Below, one piece after another: positions 1-9,288 of a stretch of DNA of 64,000 nucleotides. Made by a program: the position numbers and the translations under genes. Location of the stretch: NCBI RefSeq assembly GCF_026017845.1, contig NZ_CP100416.1:9736366-9800365 (forward strand), in the 5' to 3' direction. The notes below the pieces were generated by a model. It made no database searches. It worked only from the letters and a program-made list of their open reading frames with translations, and had not been told where the DNA came from. This DNA comes from Amycolatopsis mediterranei (GTDB lineage Bacteria; Actinomycetota; Actinomycetes; Mycobacteriales; Pseudonocardiaceae). Every line of letters starts with the position of its first letter. Within the stretch, counting starts at the first letter, position 1.

Positions 1-1485
<1,485 letters not shown>

Positions 1486-2964
1486 TCAGGAGCTCGGCTT
1501 GATGCTGATCGACGTCGGGGGCGCGTGGAGCGACGAAGGCGCGCCGCTCTGGGAGCCGCCCGGGCCGACCGGGATCTCCGGGGCCGTGGTCTGGCTGCCG
1601 CCGCCACCGCTGCCGCCGTCGCTGAAGAGGAAGATCGCGCCCACCACCAGGCCGGCCACCACGACGAGGCCGAGCACGAGGAAGATCCACTTCTTGCCGC
1701 CGCTCTTCGGCTGGTGGAACGCATCCGCGCTGCCGGCGGGCATGGGCGGGCGCAGCCGCATCGGGTCGCCGGGCGGGCCGTAGCCGGGCGGCGGGCCCTG
1801 CGGGTGCCTGCCCTGGTGCGGCGGCGGGTAGCCGTACCCCGGGGGCGGGCCCTGCGGCGGCATCCCGGGCGGCGGGCCTTGTTGCTGGGGGTAGCCGTAA
1901 CCGGGCGGCGGACCCTGCGGCGGCGGCCCGGGCGGCCCCTGCGGGCCGGGCCCCTGGCCGAAGCCGGGCTGCTGCTGTCCTCCGTACGGGTGCACGGGGG
2001 CCCCCTCTCCCGGCGGCGCGCTGTTCTGGTGCGGCCCCTGTTGTACCTGACCAGGGCGCTGCGGCGCGGGGATTCCGCCCGAATGGGAGCCGGGCGGCCC
2101 CGGCGGGGTGTCCGACGCCGCCAGCGGGCCGAGCGCGCGGCGCGCGGCCGCGACCATCTCGACGCAGCTGGCGTAGCGGTCGGCCGGGTTCTTGGCCATG
2201 CCGCGCCGGATCACCTCGTCGATCGACGGCGGCAACCCGACGGCGCGGGAGATCGCCGGCGGCTCGCCGTTGAGGTGTCCCTTGATCACCGTCGGCACGT
2301 CGCCCTTGAACGGCGGGCTGCCGGTGAGGCAGGCGTAGAGGACGCACGTCAGCGCGTACTGGTCGGTGCGCCCGTCCAGCGGCTCCCCGCGCAGGTGCTC
2401 GGGGGCCGCGTACGTGGGCGAGCCGAGGAAGTCGCCACCGCGCGTCCGGTGCCCGGTCGCGCCGCGCCGGGTCAGCCCGAAGTCGGCGACGTACACGTGC
2501 TCGCGCGAGGTCTCCTTCTTCGTCACGAGCACGTTCGCCGGCTTGACGTCGAGGTGGACCAGACCACGGTTGTGCAGGGTGTCGAGCGCGTCCGCGACCT
2601 GGTCGAGCATCGTCAGGGCGCGCGAAGGGGCGATCGGACCGCCGGAGATCAAGCCGGCGAGATCACCGCCGTCGACCATCCGCATGGCGATGTAGAGCAT
2701 GCCGTCGAGCTCGCCGAAGTCGTACAGCGGCACGACGTTGGCGTGGTCGATCGCCGAGGTGTTGCGCGCCTCGTCGACGAACCGCTCGCGGAACTCGGCG
2801 TCGGCCCCGAGGTGGTCACCGATGATCTTCAGGGCCACCTTGCGGCCGAGCCGCACATCCGTGGCCTTGTAGGTCACACTCATGCCGCCCTTGCCGAGCA
2901 CGCCGTCGATGCGGTAGTTGCCCAGCCGGCGACCGGTGAGGTCCCCCGACACATCGCCTGTCAC
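1486..2964 (-). CDS. Membrane-anchored Ser/Thr protein kinase (PknB type)
   Basis: Single-pass receptor-like kinase of 492 residues. The kinase domain covers residues ~17-275: Gly-rich loop GKGGMS (24-29), catalytic Lys46, catalytic loop HLDVKPANV (137-145), DFG 161-163 and APE 187-189. The Arg of the usual HRD is Leu, so it is a non-RD kinase. A Pro/Gly/Gln-rich juxtamembrane linker (~280-420) carries GPPPGYG-like repeats, followed by one membrane helix (426-447) and a short outer tail of 45 residues without PASTA domains. The GTG start has a TAGGCT box six bases upstream and no Shine-Dalgarno, suggesting a leaderless mRNA. The substrate cannot be told from sequence. Confidence 0.93.
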   Translation of the reverse strand: MTGDVSGDLTGRRLGNYRIDGVLGKGGMSVTYKATDVRLGRKVALKIIGDHLGADAEFRERFVDEARNTSAIDHANVVPLYDFGELDGMLYIAMRMVDGGDLAGLISGGPIAPSRALTMLDQVADALDTLHNRGLVHLDVKPANVLVTKKETSREHVYVADFGLTRRGATGHRTRGGDFLGSPTYAAPEHLRGEPLDGRTDQYALTCVLYACLTGSPPFKGDVPTVIKGHLNGEPPAISRAVGLPPSIDEVIRRGMAKNPADRYASCVEMVAAARRALGPLAASDTPPGPPGSHSGGIPAPQRPGQVQQGPHQNSAPPGEGAPVHPYGGQQQPGFGQGPGPQGPPGPPPQGPPPGYGYPQQQGPPPGMPPQGPPPGYGYPPPHQGRHPQGPPPGYGPPGDPMRLRPPMPAGSADAFHQPKSGGKKWIFLVLGLVVVAGLVVGAIFLFSDGGSGGGGSQTTAPEIPVGPGGSQSGAPSSLHAPPTSISIKPSS

Positions 2965-2970
2965 GCCCGC

Positions 2971-2976
2971 AGCCTA
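2971..2976 (-). promoter_or_regulatory. Probable -10 box of the kinase gene (leaderless)
   Basis: TAGGCT read on the minus strand, six bases before the GTG start. This is the TANNNT spacing expected when transcription starts at or next to the start codon. Confidence 0.5.
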
Positions 2977-3028
2977 ACGCCCCTGGTTCGGCGCCTGCCG
3001 GGGGTTCACCGATCAAGCGAGGACCCTG

Positions 3029-3235
3029 CTACGAAACCTTCCGCACGTCAGCTGCCTGGCTACGACCGTCGCGGCCGGACTGCACTTCGAACTCGACGCG
3101 ATCGCCTTCGTCCAGAGTGCGGAATCCTTCGGACTGGATGGCCGAATAGTGGACGAACACGTCCGGCCCCTCCGTGGATTCGATGAACCCGTAGCCCTTT
3201 TCCGAGTTGAACCATTTGACGGTGCCGACAGCCAC
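3029..3235 (-). CDS. cspA: Cold-shock protein (CspA family)
   Basis: Small single-stranded nucleic-acid-binding OB-fold protein of 68 residues acting as an RNA chaperone. It begins [19 protein letters not shown] and carries RNP1 (KGYGFIE) and RNP2 (VFVHYSAI), with Asp-Arg-Val-Glu-Phe-Glu near the end; length and motifs are standard for the family. The GTG at 3235 is chosen because GAGGGAGG lies about six bases upstream and the family always starts just before this point; an upstream ATG in the same frame would add 33 unrelated residues. It is monocistronic. Confidence 0.95.
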   Translation of the reverse strand: MAVGTVKWFNSEKGYGFIESTEGPDVFVHYSAIQSEGFRTLDEGDRVEFEVQSGRDGRSQAADVRKVS

Positions 3236-3346
3236 GGCGCCCTCCCTCAGCACAAAGGATCCGCTGGCCCGAGCGGATGCCAGCGGCGGAGTGCCAATCA
3301 CGCTACCGGAATTATTCCCCTCGGCAATGGGCAATTCGTCCGAAGA

Positions 3347-3970
3347 TCACGAACCCGAAAGGCGTCGGTTCCGCGCGTGCACGAGCACCGTCCCGGGACC
3401 CGCGAAGTCGATCGCGAGCCCTTCGCCGGTGCGCAGCGACTGCGGGCCGCCCGGATCGAGGGCCCGCAACCGGCACTGGACGGAGTCCGGGTAGGCCAGC
3501 AGGTAGTCCGGGCGGACCGTGACCAGCTCGCCTTGGCCGAGTTCGAACGCGTCGACCGGGCCCGGCGCGGCCAGCACGAGCGGCCCGGTCCCGCTGTAGT
3601 GCTCGAGGAATCCCGAATCGGCGCCGAAAAGCTGCTGCAGCGGCACCCAGCCCGTGTCGTGCCGGACCGACGAAGGTCGCACCAGCACCGCGTCGCGGTG
3701 CACCGACCAGCCCGTGCCGCCGCCCACGTCGAGCGGGTAGACGTCGCCGGGGCGCAGCGGCGCGAAGTCGATCCAGCCGCCGTCGGACGGCGCGGTGTAG
3801 ACGACCGTCGTGCTCTTGCCCGCGCGGACACCGCCGCGGCCCGCCGGCGTCTCGGTGACCCCGAACCGGCTGGCGAGCAGGGTTTCCGGCGCGGCCCGCA
3901 CGGCCTCGCCCGGGTCGAGCAGGACGCGGGCGACGCCGAACGCGGGCGTGTGCCGGGTCTGGACGCGCAT
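3347..3970 (-). CDS. AIM24 family protein, downstream copy
   Basis: Protein of 207 residues related to the neighbouring AIM24-like protein: it begins MRVQTRHTPAFGVARVLLDPGEAV and shares GGW(V/I)D, GTGWSVH and the closing GEGLAIDFAGPG segments. These proteins form a beta-rich fold related to the TIGR00266/AIM24 group; their function in bacteria is unknown. Its ATG overlaps the stop of the upstream copy by one base (TGATG), so translation is probably coupled. It is the more divergent of the two. No signal peptide or membrane helix is visible. Confidence 0.85.
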   Translation of the reverse strand: MRVQTRHTPAFGVARVLLDPGEAVRAAPETLLASRFGVTETPAGRGGVRAGKSTTVVYTAPSDGGWIDFAPLRPGDVYPLDVGGGTGWSVHRDAVLVRPSSVRHDTGWVPLQQLFGADSGFLEHYSGTGPLVLAAPGPVDAFELGQGELVTVRPDYLLAYPDSVQCRLRALDPGGPQSLRTGEGLAIDFAGPGTVLVHARNRRLSGS

Positions 3971-4647
3971 CAGCGTGACGGGACGTGGGAGACGATCCAG
4001 CCGACCAGCGCGGACGGGTTGCGCGTCTGCGTCATGATCTGGCCGGGTCCGACGAAGTCGAACACGAGGCCCTCGCCGCTCTTCATCGACTGGATGATGC
4101 CCTGCGCGACCTTCCGGATCTGGTACTGCACAGTGTCGGCGTACGCGACGACGTGCCCGGTGTCGATGGTCACCATCTCGCCCTGCTGCAGCGTGATGGT
4201 CTCGACCGCGCCGTAGCAGCTGACGAGCAGCTGGCCCTGGCCGGTGGCGTGGGTCAGGAAGCCGCCCTCGCCGCCCATCAGGTTCTTCATCCCGCCCCAC
4301 TTGGTTTCGGTCTGCACGCCGTGCGACGACGCGAGCCAGCAGCCGCGGGTGACGGCCCAGCCGGTGCGGCCGTCGAGGGTGATCACCTGGATGTCGCCGG
4401 GCAGGTTGGCGGCGACGTCGACCCAGCCGCCGTTCGGCGGCGCGGTGAAGGTGGAGATGAAGAAGGACTCGCCGGAGAGGAACGCGCGGCCGAGGCCCTT
4501 CATGATCCCGCCCTGCGCCTGCGACTGCACCTGCACGCCGTAGCTGGTGGCCATCATCGCGCCGGACTCGACCTGGCACGGCTCGCCCGGCGCCAGCATC
4601 AGCCGGGCGACGGCGAACGAAGGCTGTTGACGGATTCCGACCTGCAT
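3970..4647 (-). CDS. AIM24 family protein, upstream copy
   Basis: Protein of 225 residues of the AIM24/TIGR00266 group: MQVGIRQQPSFAVARLML, PGEPCQVESGAMMATS, PPNGGWVDVAANLPGD and GLVFDFVGPGQIMTQTRNP are typical. It is probably a soluble oligomeric beta-sandwich protein of unknown role. The ATG at 4647 follows GGGGAG by about six bases and is preferred over the in-frame ATG 15 codons upstream. It forms a two-gene operon with the paralogue that starts in its stop codon, which suggests a hetero-oligomer; that is inference. Confidence 0.88.
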   Translation of the reverse strand: MQVGIRQQPSFAVARLMLAPGEPCQVESGAMMATSYGVQVQSQAQGGIMKGLGRAFLSGESFFISTFTAPPNGGWVDVAANLPGDIQVITLDGRTGWAVTRGCWLASSHGVQTETKWGGMKNLMGGEGGFLTHATGQGQLLVSCYGAVETITLQQGEMVTIDTGHVVAYADTVQYQIRKVAQGIIQSMKSGEGLVFDFVGPGQIMTQTRNPSALVGWIVSHVPSR

Positions 4648-4720
4648 GCGTACTCCCCATCGGCGTGCTCGTGACGGGGCAGAGTCTTGCACGCGCCCCG
4701 AACCCGGGGAGGATGGTCCG

Positions 4721-5914
4721 GTGATCTCCGTCGACGACTACCGCGACCGCGTCGCCGCGCTCCTCGGCACGGCCCCCGCGACCACGCTGCCCCTCCCCGC
4801 CGCGGCCGGCCTCGTCCTGGCCGAGGACGTGCGCGCCGGCGTCTCATTGCCGCCCTTCGACAACTCCGCGATGGACGGCTACGCGGTCCGCGCCGCCGAT
4901 GTCGGAGCGGCTCCGGTGACCCTGCCGGTCGCCGACGACATCCCCGCGGGCCGGGTCGACGTCCGGCCGCTCGAGCCGGGCACCACGCACCGGATCATGA
5001 CCGGGGCGCCGCTGCCGCCCGGCGCGGACGCCGTCGTGATGGTCGAGGATTCCGACGGCGGCACGGAAACGGTGACGTTCTCGGCAGCCGCCCGCGAAGG
5101 CGCGCACATCCGGCACACCGGCGAGGACGTCGTCGCCGGCGACGTCGCCCTGCACGCGGGAACCGTGCTGCGCCACTCCCAGCTGGGCCTCGCGGCCGCG
5201 GTCGGCCTCGCCGAGGTGCGGGTGCACCGGCCGTTGCGGGTGCTGGTGGCCTCGACCGGCACCGAGCTGATCGACGCGCCCGCCCCGCTGCGCCACGGCC
5301 AGATCTACGAGTCCAACAGCGTGATGCTCGCCGCGGCGATCCGCGACCTCGGCTGCGAGGTCGAGGTCGTCCGCAGCGTCGTCGACGACGTCGAGGAGTT
5401 CCGGAAGGTCATCGAGCCGAAGCTGGCCGGCGCCGACCTGCTGGTCACCTCCGGTGGCGTCAGCGCGGGCGCGTACGAAGTGGTGAAGGACGCACTGACC
5501 GGCCAGGGCGTCGAGTTCGCGAAGATCGCGATGCAGCCCGGCGGGCCGCAGGGCAGCGGGCGCTGGCACGGCGTGCCCGTGGTGGCGCTGCCCGGCAACC
5601 CGGTCAGCGTGCTGGTGTCGTTCGAGGCGTTCCTGCGCCCGGCGATCCTGACGGCGCTGGGCCACACCGACGTCTCCCGCCGCCGGGTGCGCGCGCGGCT
5701 GACCGAGGAGATGTCCTCGCCCGCCGGGCGCCGCCAGTACCGCCGGGGCGTGTTCACCCCGTCCGATCGGGAGGTCACCGGGGTCGTCGGGCCGCGCGGC
5801 GGGCCGGGCTCGCACCTGCTGGCCGCGTTCACCCAGGCCAACTGCCTGATCGTGCTCCCGGAAGACGTCACGTCGGCAGCGATTGGGGAAGAGGTGGACG
5901 TCCTGCTGCTCTGA
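4721..5914 (+). CDS. moeA: Molybdopterin molybdotransferase MoeA/Glp
   Basis: Inserts molybdate into adenylylated molybdopterin in the last step of molybdenum cofactor synthesis. The 397-residue protein shows the N-terminal FDNSAMDGYAVR motif, TGAPLPPGADAVVMVED, the central MogA-like domain with VTSGGVSAGAY, and LPGNPVSVLVSFEAF. The length is standard. The GTG at 4721 is preferred because GGGGAGGA lies ~8 bases upstream and the family begins at the ISVDDYR segment. Its last 47 bases overlap the convergent transporter gene. In M. tuberculosis the equivalent moeA2 sits between groEL2 and psd, as here. Confidence 0.95.
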   Translation: MISVDDYRDRVAALLGTAPATTLPLPAAAGLVLAEDVRAGVSLPPFDNSAMDGYAVRAADVGAAPVTLPVADDIPAGRVDVRPLEPGTTHRIMTGAPLPPGADAVVMVEDSDGGTETVTFSAAAREGAHIRHTGEDVVAGDVALHAGTVLRHSQLGLAAAVGLAEVRVHRPLRVLVASTGTELIDAPAPLRHGQIYESNSVMLAAAIRDLGCEVEVVRSVVDDVEEFRKVIEPKLAGADLLVTSGGVSAGAYEVVKDALTGQGVEFAKIAMQPGGPQGSGRWHGVPVVALPGNPVSVLVSFEAFLRPAILTALGHTDVSRRRVRARLTEEMSSPAGRRQYRRGVFTPSDREVTGVVGPRGGPGSHLLAAFTQANCLIVLPEDVTSAAIGEEVDVLLL

Positions 5915-7121
5915 CCGGGAAGTCCCGCAGCTTCGCCAGCGGGGCCAGCAGCACCAGCGCGGCGAGCAGCACGCCGGCCATCACCCAGAGCGTCTCGCGG
6001 ACGCCGATCGCCTCGCCCAGCGCGCCGCCGAGGACACCGGCCAGCGGGATCGTGCCGTAGTTGACGATCGCCGCGCTGGAGTTGATCCGGCCGAACAGCT
6101 CGGGTGGGCAGTACTGCTGCCGGAACGTTGTGGTCAGGATGTTCGAGGCGATGAGCCCGGTGCAGACGCCGAACAGCGCGAGCACGTAGAGCACCAGGCC
6201 CCAGCCCGGCCGGCTCAGCGGCCCGAGCAGCCCCATCGGCGCGACGAACGCCTCGCACACCAGGAACGCGCGGGCGGTGCCGAGGCGGCTGCCGAGCCGC
6301 CCGACCAGGGCCGCGCCGAGCACGCCGCCGGTGGCGGCCACCGCCAGGACCAGGCCGACCAGGCCGGGCGGGGCGCCGAGCGTGCGGGAGAGGAAGACGA
6401 TCTGGATGGAGCCGTACCCGGTCAGCGCGATGTTCGAGACGGCGCCGAACACCGTCAGCGTCCTCAGGTAGCGGTCGTTCACCACGAACCGCAGCCCTTC
6501 GGCGATCTGGCCGCGCAACGGCGTGCGTTCGGCCGGGACCACGGTCTCGCGCGTCCGGATCGCCCGCACGAACCCGACAGAGACGCCAAAGCTGATCGCA
6601 TCGGCCAGGATGCCGCTGACCGGCCCGAACGCCTGGGCCAGCAGGCCGGCCAGACCCGGTCCGGCGACCTCCGTCGCAGACTCGCTGCCCTGCAGCTTGG
6701 CGTTGGCTTCGAGGAGTTCGCCCGCGCCGACCAGTGCCGGTACGTACGCGCGGTAGGCGAGGGTGAAGAACACCTTCGCGATGCCGCCGAGCAGCGCGGC
6801 CGCCAGCAGGAACGGCATGGACAGCGCGCCGAAGGCGGCCGCGAGCGGGACGCTGCCGAACACCAGCATCGACACCGTGTTGCAGATCAGCATGATCGGG
6901 CGCTTCGCCAGCCGGTCAACCCAGGCGCCGGCGGGTAGTCCGATCACCAGCCACGGCAGCCAGGCCGCCGCCGTCAGCAACGCGACCTGGAAGGTGCTCG
7001 CCTGCAACGTGACCACCGCGACCAGCGGCAACGCCGTGCTCGCGACCATGCTGCCGAGCATGCTCGTGGTCTCGCCGGTCCAGAGCAGCCGGAAGTCCCT
7101 GTTCCCCCAGAGCCCCTTCAC
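5868..7121 (-). CDS. MFS transporter (MFS_3/EntS type)
   Basis: Membrane protein of 417 residues with about 12 hydrophobic segments, beginning MKGLWGNRDFRLLWTGETTS, which is typical of the actinobacterial MFS_3 branch related to enterobactin and macrolide exporters. The conserved loop after helix 2 reads GAWVDRLAKRP. It is probably a proton-driven efflux pump; the substrate is unknown. The GTG start overlaps the stop of the ArsR-type regulator gene (GTGA), so the two form one operon and the regulator probably controls the pump. The 3' end overlaps moeA. Confidence 0.9.
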   Translation of the reverse strand: MKGLWGNRDFRLLWTGETTSMLGSMVASTALPLVAVVTLQASTFQVALLTAAAWLPWLVIGLPAGAWVDRLAKRPIMLICNTVSMLVFGSVPLAAAFGALSMPFLLAAALLGGIAKVFFTLAYRAYVPALVGAGELLEANAKLQGSESATEVAGPGLAGLLAQAFGPVSGILADAISFGVSVGFVRAIRTRETVVPAERTPLRGQIAEGLRFVVNDRYLRTLTVFGAVSNIALTGYGSIQIVFLSRTLGAPPGLVGLVLAVAATGGVLGAALVGRLGSRLGTARAFLVCEAFVAPMGLLGPLSRPGWGLVLYVLALFGVCTGLIASNILTTTFRQQYCPPELFGRINSSAAIVNYGTIPLAGVLGGALGEAIGVRETLWVMAGVLLAALVLLAPLAKLRDFPVRAAGRPPLPQSLPT

Positions 7122-7684
7122 GGCTGCCCCAGCGACGCTCGTGCGGCGAAGAAGACCGGTCGGCGCTCGACCCCGTCATCCGGCGGGGGCCGATCGCGGT
7201 ACCCGGCGAGCATGGTGACGATCCGGTCGTTCAGCTCCTCCAGTTCGGCGACGGAAAGCCGGGTCCAGCCGTCGATGCTGAACAGCGCCCCGCGCCACTC
7301 CCGGGAGTAGGTCTCGCGCTGAGCCAGCCACTGGCGGGCCACGGCGTGCTGGTGGTCGAGGGTCAGCACTTCGGCCGCCTCGGCGATCGGGTCGTCGGGG
7401 AAGTCCTGCGCGCCCCATTTGATCGCGCTGGAGGTGCGCCGCCACCACCGTTCACGACGGTCGCGCGCGAGTTCGGGCGCCTCTTCGATGAGCTCGCTGG
7501 CCGCCAGCACCTTGAGGTGGTGGCTGATGTTCCCCACCGCCTGGCCCGTCTTCTCCGCCAGCAGCGACGCCGTCGCCGGGCCGTCGAGGTGCAGCAGGTC
7601 CAGCAACCGATGGCGCAGTGGGTGCGCGATGGCGGCCAGCGCCTTCGAGTCCCGGATCTCCCGGACGTTCTCTTCTCTCGCCAT
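7118..7684 (-). CDS. ArsR-family winged-helix regulator
   Basis: DNA-binding repressor of 188 residues. The winged helix spans ~12-85, with IAHPLRHRLLDLLHLDGPAT, AVGNISHHLKVLAASELI as helix-turn-helix and a basic wing (RDRRERWWRR). The C-terminal half is longer than in metal-sensing ArsR proteins and lacks the Cys pair, so a small organic ligand is likelier than metal. The start at 7684 is chosen since the family begins just here. A 28-bp palindrome immediately upstream is the likely autoregulatory operator. It is the first gene of an operon with the MFS pump. Confidence 0.9.
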   Translation of the reverse strand: MAREENVREIRDSKALAAIAHPLRHRLLDLLHLDGPATASLLAEKTGQAVGNISHHLKVLAASELIEEAPELARDRRERWWRRTSSAIKWGAQDFPDDPIAEAAEVLTLDHQHAVARQWLAQRETYSREWRGALFSIDGWTRLSVAELEELNDRIVTMLAGYRDRPPPDDGVERRPVFFAARASLGQP

Positions 7685-7689
7685 GACGC

Positions 7690-7717
7690 ACAAGAGTAGT
7701 TGTACAAGAACTCTTGT
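7690..7717. promoter_or_regulatory. Palindromic operator of the arsR-like/MFS operon
   Basis: A 28-bp palindrome with arms ACAAGAGT/ACTCTTGT around a TTGTACAA centre; only two symmetric positions mismatch. It starts five bases upstream of the regulator start codon, where a bound repressor would block transcription. It also lies about 40 bases from the divergent YeaQ-like gene, which could be co-regulated. Confidence 0.7.
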
Positions 7718-7744
7718 GCAATGACGCTTGTACATCTGCTCCCG

Positions 7745-7750
7745 TAGACT
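7745..7750 (+). promoter_or_regulatory. Probable -10 box of the GlsB/YeaQ-like gene
   Basis: TAGACT six bases before the ATG; no Shine-Dalgarno lies between them. Leaderless pattern. Confidence 0.5.
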
Positions 7751-7756
7751 CCGGAC

Positions 7757-8041
7757 ATGGGCTTCGTCGCATGGGTGATCTTCGGCGCGATCGTCGGCTG
7801 GGCCGCGAACCTGGTCGTCGGCGGCCGGGAACGGCGTCGGCAGGGTTGCCTGGTCAGCGTGCTCGTGGGGGTCGTCGGCGCGGCGCTGGGCGGCCTGATC
7901 TACCGGCTCGCGACCGGCCAGGCGAAGACCTTCGACTTCGACTTCCCCAGCTTCGGCGTGGCCATCCTCGGCGCGGTGGTGCTGCTGGCGATCCTGCGGC
8001 TCGCGAGCGGTCTGGCCCGCCGCCCGAGTGACCGTTGGTAA
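7757..8041 (+). CDS. GlsB/YeaQ/YmgE-family stress-response membrane protein
   Basis: Protein of 94 residues with three hydrophobic segments: MGFVAWVIFGAIVGWAANLV at the start, GCLVSVLVGVVGAALGGLIY in the middle and FGVAILGAVVLLAILRL near the end. The G-x-I-x-G-W-x-A opening and Gly-rich middle helix are typical of the transglycosylase-associated (YeaQ/YmgE) family, often stress-induced with unknown molecular role. It is divergent from the arsR-like operon and shares its upstream region with the palindromic operator. Confidence 0.87.
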   Translation: MGFVAWVIFGAIVGWAANLVVGGRERRRQGCLVSVLVGVVGAALGGLIYRLATGQAKTFDFDFPSFGVAILGAVVLLAILRLASGLARRPSDRW

Positions 8042-8080
8042 CTTTTGCCGGACGAACAGTGATCAAGAGGCTGTCGGACG

Positions 8081-8311
8081 CTAGACTGCTTCCTCACGCG
8101 CATCTCCCGGTGGCCGGGTGCGTGCGCCGTCGGGGGGCGGATGCACCCGGCCCCCATCCCTCGCCTTTTTCGCCTTCATCGCCTCGATGACGACGGCGGC
8201 CGCGTGCACCGGGTCGACGAGCGACGGCACGGGCACCTCGTCGACCTCCCGACGCCACGCGCACAGGAGCTCGCGAAGCCGGGCTTCGGCGGGATCGCGG
8301 CGGTCGCTCAT
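8081..8311 (-). CDS. Small hypothetical protein
   Basis: Protein of 76 residues, highly charged, beginning MSDRRDPAEARLRELLCAWRRE with one predicted amphipathic helix, an alanine-rich middle (PVHAAAVVIEAMKAKKARD) and a Pro/Arg-rich tail. I do not recognise the family. It is convergent with the YeaQ-like gene and divergent from psd. It is called because the gap is otherwise empty and the ATG has a GAGGA about six bases upstream; a spurious frame in GC-rich DNA is possible. Confidence 0.5.
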   Translation of the reverse strand: MSDRRDPAEARLRELLCAWRREVDEVPVPSLVDPVHAAAVVIEAMKAKKARDGGRVHPPPDGARTRPPGDAREEAV

Positions 8312-8559
8312 CGGTCCTCACAGGTCAGGCGGGGCAGCCCCCCGAACGGCGGCAACTACTTAGAGTCGTCGGCGAAATCGACCTTGCGTTACGACCCGGC
8401 GATCTTTCCCACCCACCGCGGTGACCCCCTTCCGGAGGAGTCCGGCAGGGGCGCGCGGACACGCTCACCTGGGGCAGCGGTAGCGTGGGGGCGCCCGTAC
8501 GCGGCCGCCGGACCCCGGCGCCCATCCGTTCTTCCGACACGAAACCAGGGGACCCGACC

Positions 8560-9285
8560 ATGAGCGGCACCCGGCCGGAGCCCGCCGGCAACCCCGTCGC
8601 GCACGCCCTCCAGCTCGCCCGTGAAACCGTGCCGCCGATGCACCCCGCCGGCCGCCCGTTCGTGGCTGGCGGCGTCGCCGTGACGCTGCTCGCCCGGCGG
8701 TTCTCCAAGCGCCTCGGGCTCGTCGGCGCGCTGGCGACCGTGGCGACGGCCGCGTTCTTCCGCGAGCCGAAGCGCGTCCCGCCGCCGCGTGACGGCGTCG
8801 CGCTCGCCTCGGCCGACGGTCTCGTGTCGCTGATCGAGGAAGCCGTCCCGCCCGCCGAGCTCGGCCTGCCCGCCGAGCCGCGGATGCGCGTCTCGGTGTT
8901 CCTCTCGGTGTTCGACGTGCACGTCCAGCGCGTGCCGGCCAACGGCGTGATCGAGCGGGTCGCCTACCGGCCGGGCAAGTTCCTGTCCGCGGACCTGGAC
9001 AAGGCGAGCGACGACAACGAACGCAACTCCGTGCTCATGCGCACCGAAGACGGCCACGAGCTCGTCGTCGTGCAGATCGCCGGCCTGGTGGCGCGCCGCA
9101 TCCTCTGCGAGATCCGCGAGGGCGACAAGGTCGACGCCGCTTCGACGTACGGCATCATCCGGTTCGGCTCGCGGGTCGACCTCTACCTTCCGCCGGGCTC
9201 GACGGTGCTGGTCAGCAAGGGCCAGCGCACGATCGGCGGCGAGACGGTCATCGCCGAACTCCCTGCCGCGCCTGCGAAAGGCTGA
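8560..9285 (+). CDS. psd: Phosphatidylserine decarboxylase proenzyme (short PSD-A type)
   Basis: Converts phosphatidylserine to phosphatidylethanolamine at the membrane. The 241-residue precursor has the conserved FLSVFDVHVQRVP block (His121) and the self-cleavage segment IIRFGSRVDLYLP, in which Ser204 should become the pyruvoyl group; this is the FGS form of the LGST motif seen in short actinobacterial enzymes. A hydrophobic N-terminal segment (~35-68) should anchor it. The ATG at 8560 follows CAGGGGA; longer in-frame starts lack a ribosome-binding site. It lies three bases before pssA, giving both steps of the pathway in one operon. Confidence 0.95.
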   Translation: MSGTRPEPAGNPVAHALQLARETVPPMHPAGRPFVAGGVAVTLLARRFSKRLGLVGALATVATAAFFREPKRVPPPRDGVALASADGLVSLIEEAVPPAELGLPAEPRMRVSVFLSVFDVHVQRVPANGVIERVAYRPGKFLSADLDKASDDNERNSVLMRTEDGHELVVVQIAGLVARRILCEIREGDKVDAASTYGIIRFGSRVDLYLPPGSTVLVSKGQRTIGGETVIAELPAAPAKG

Positions 9286-9288
9286 TCG

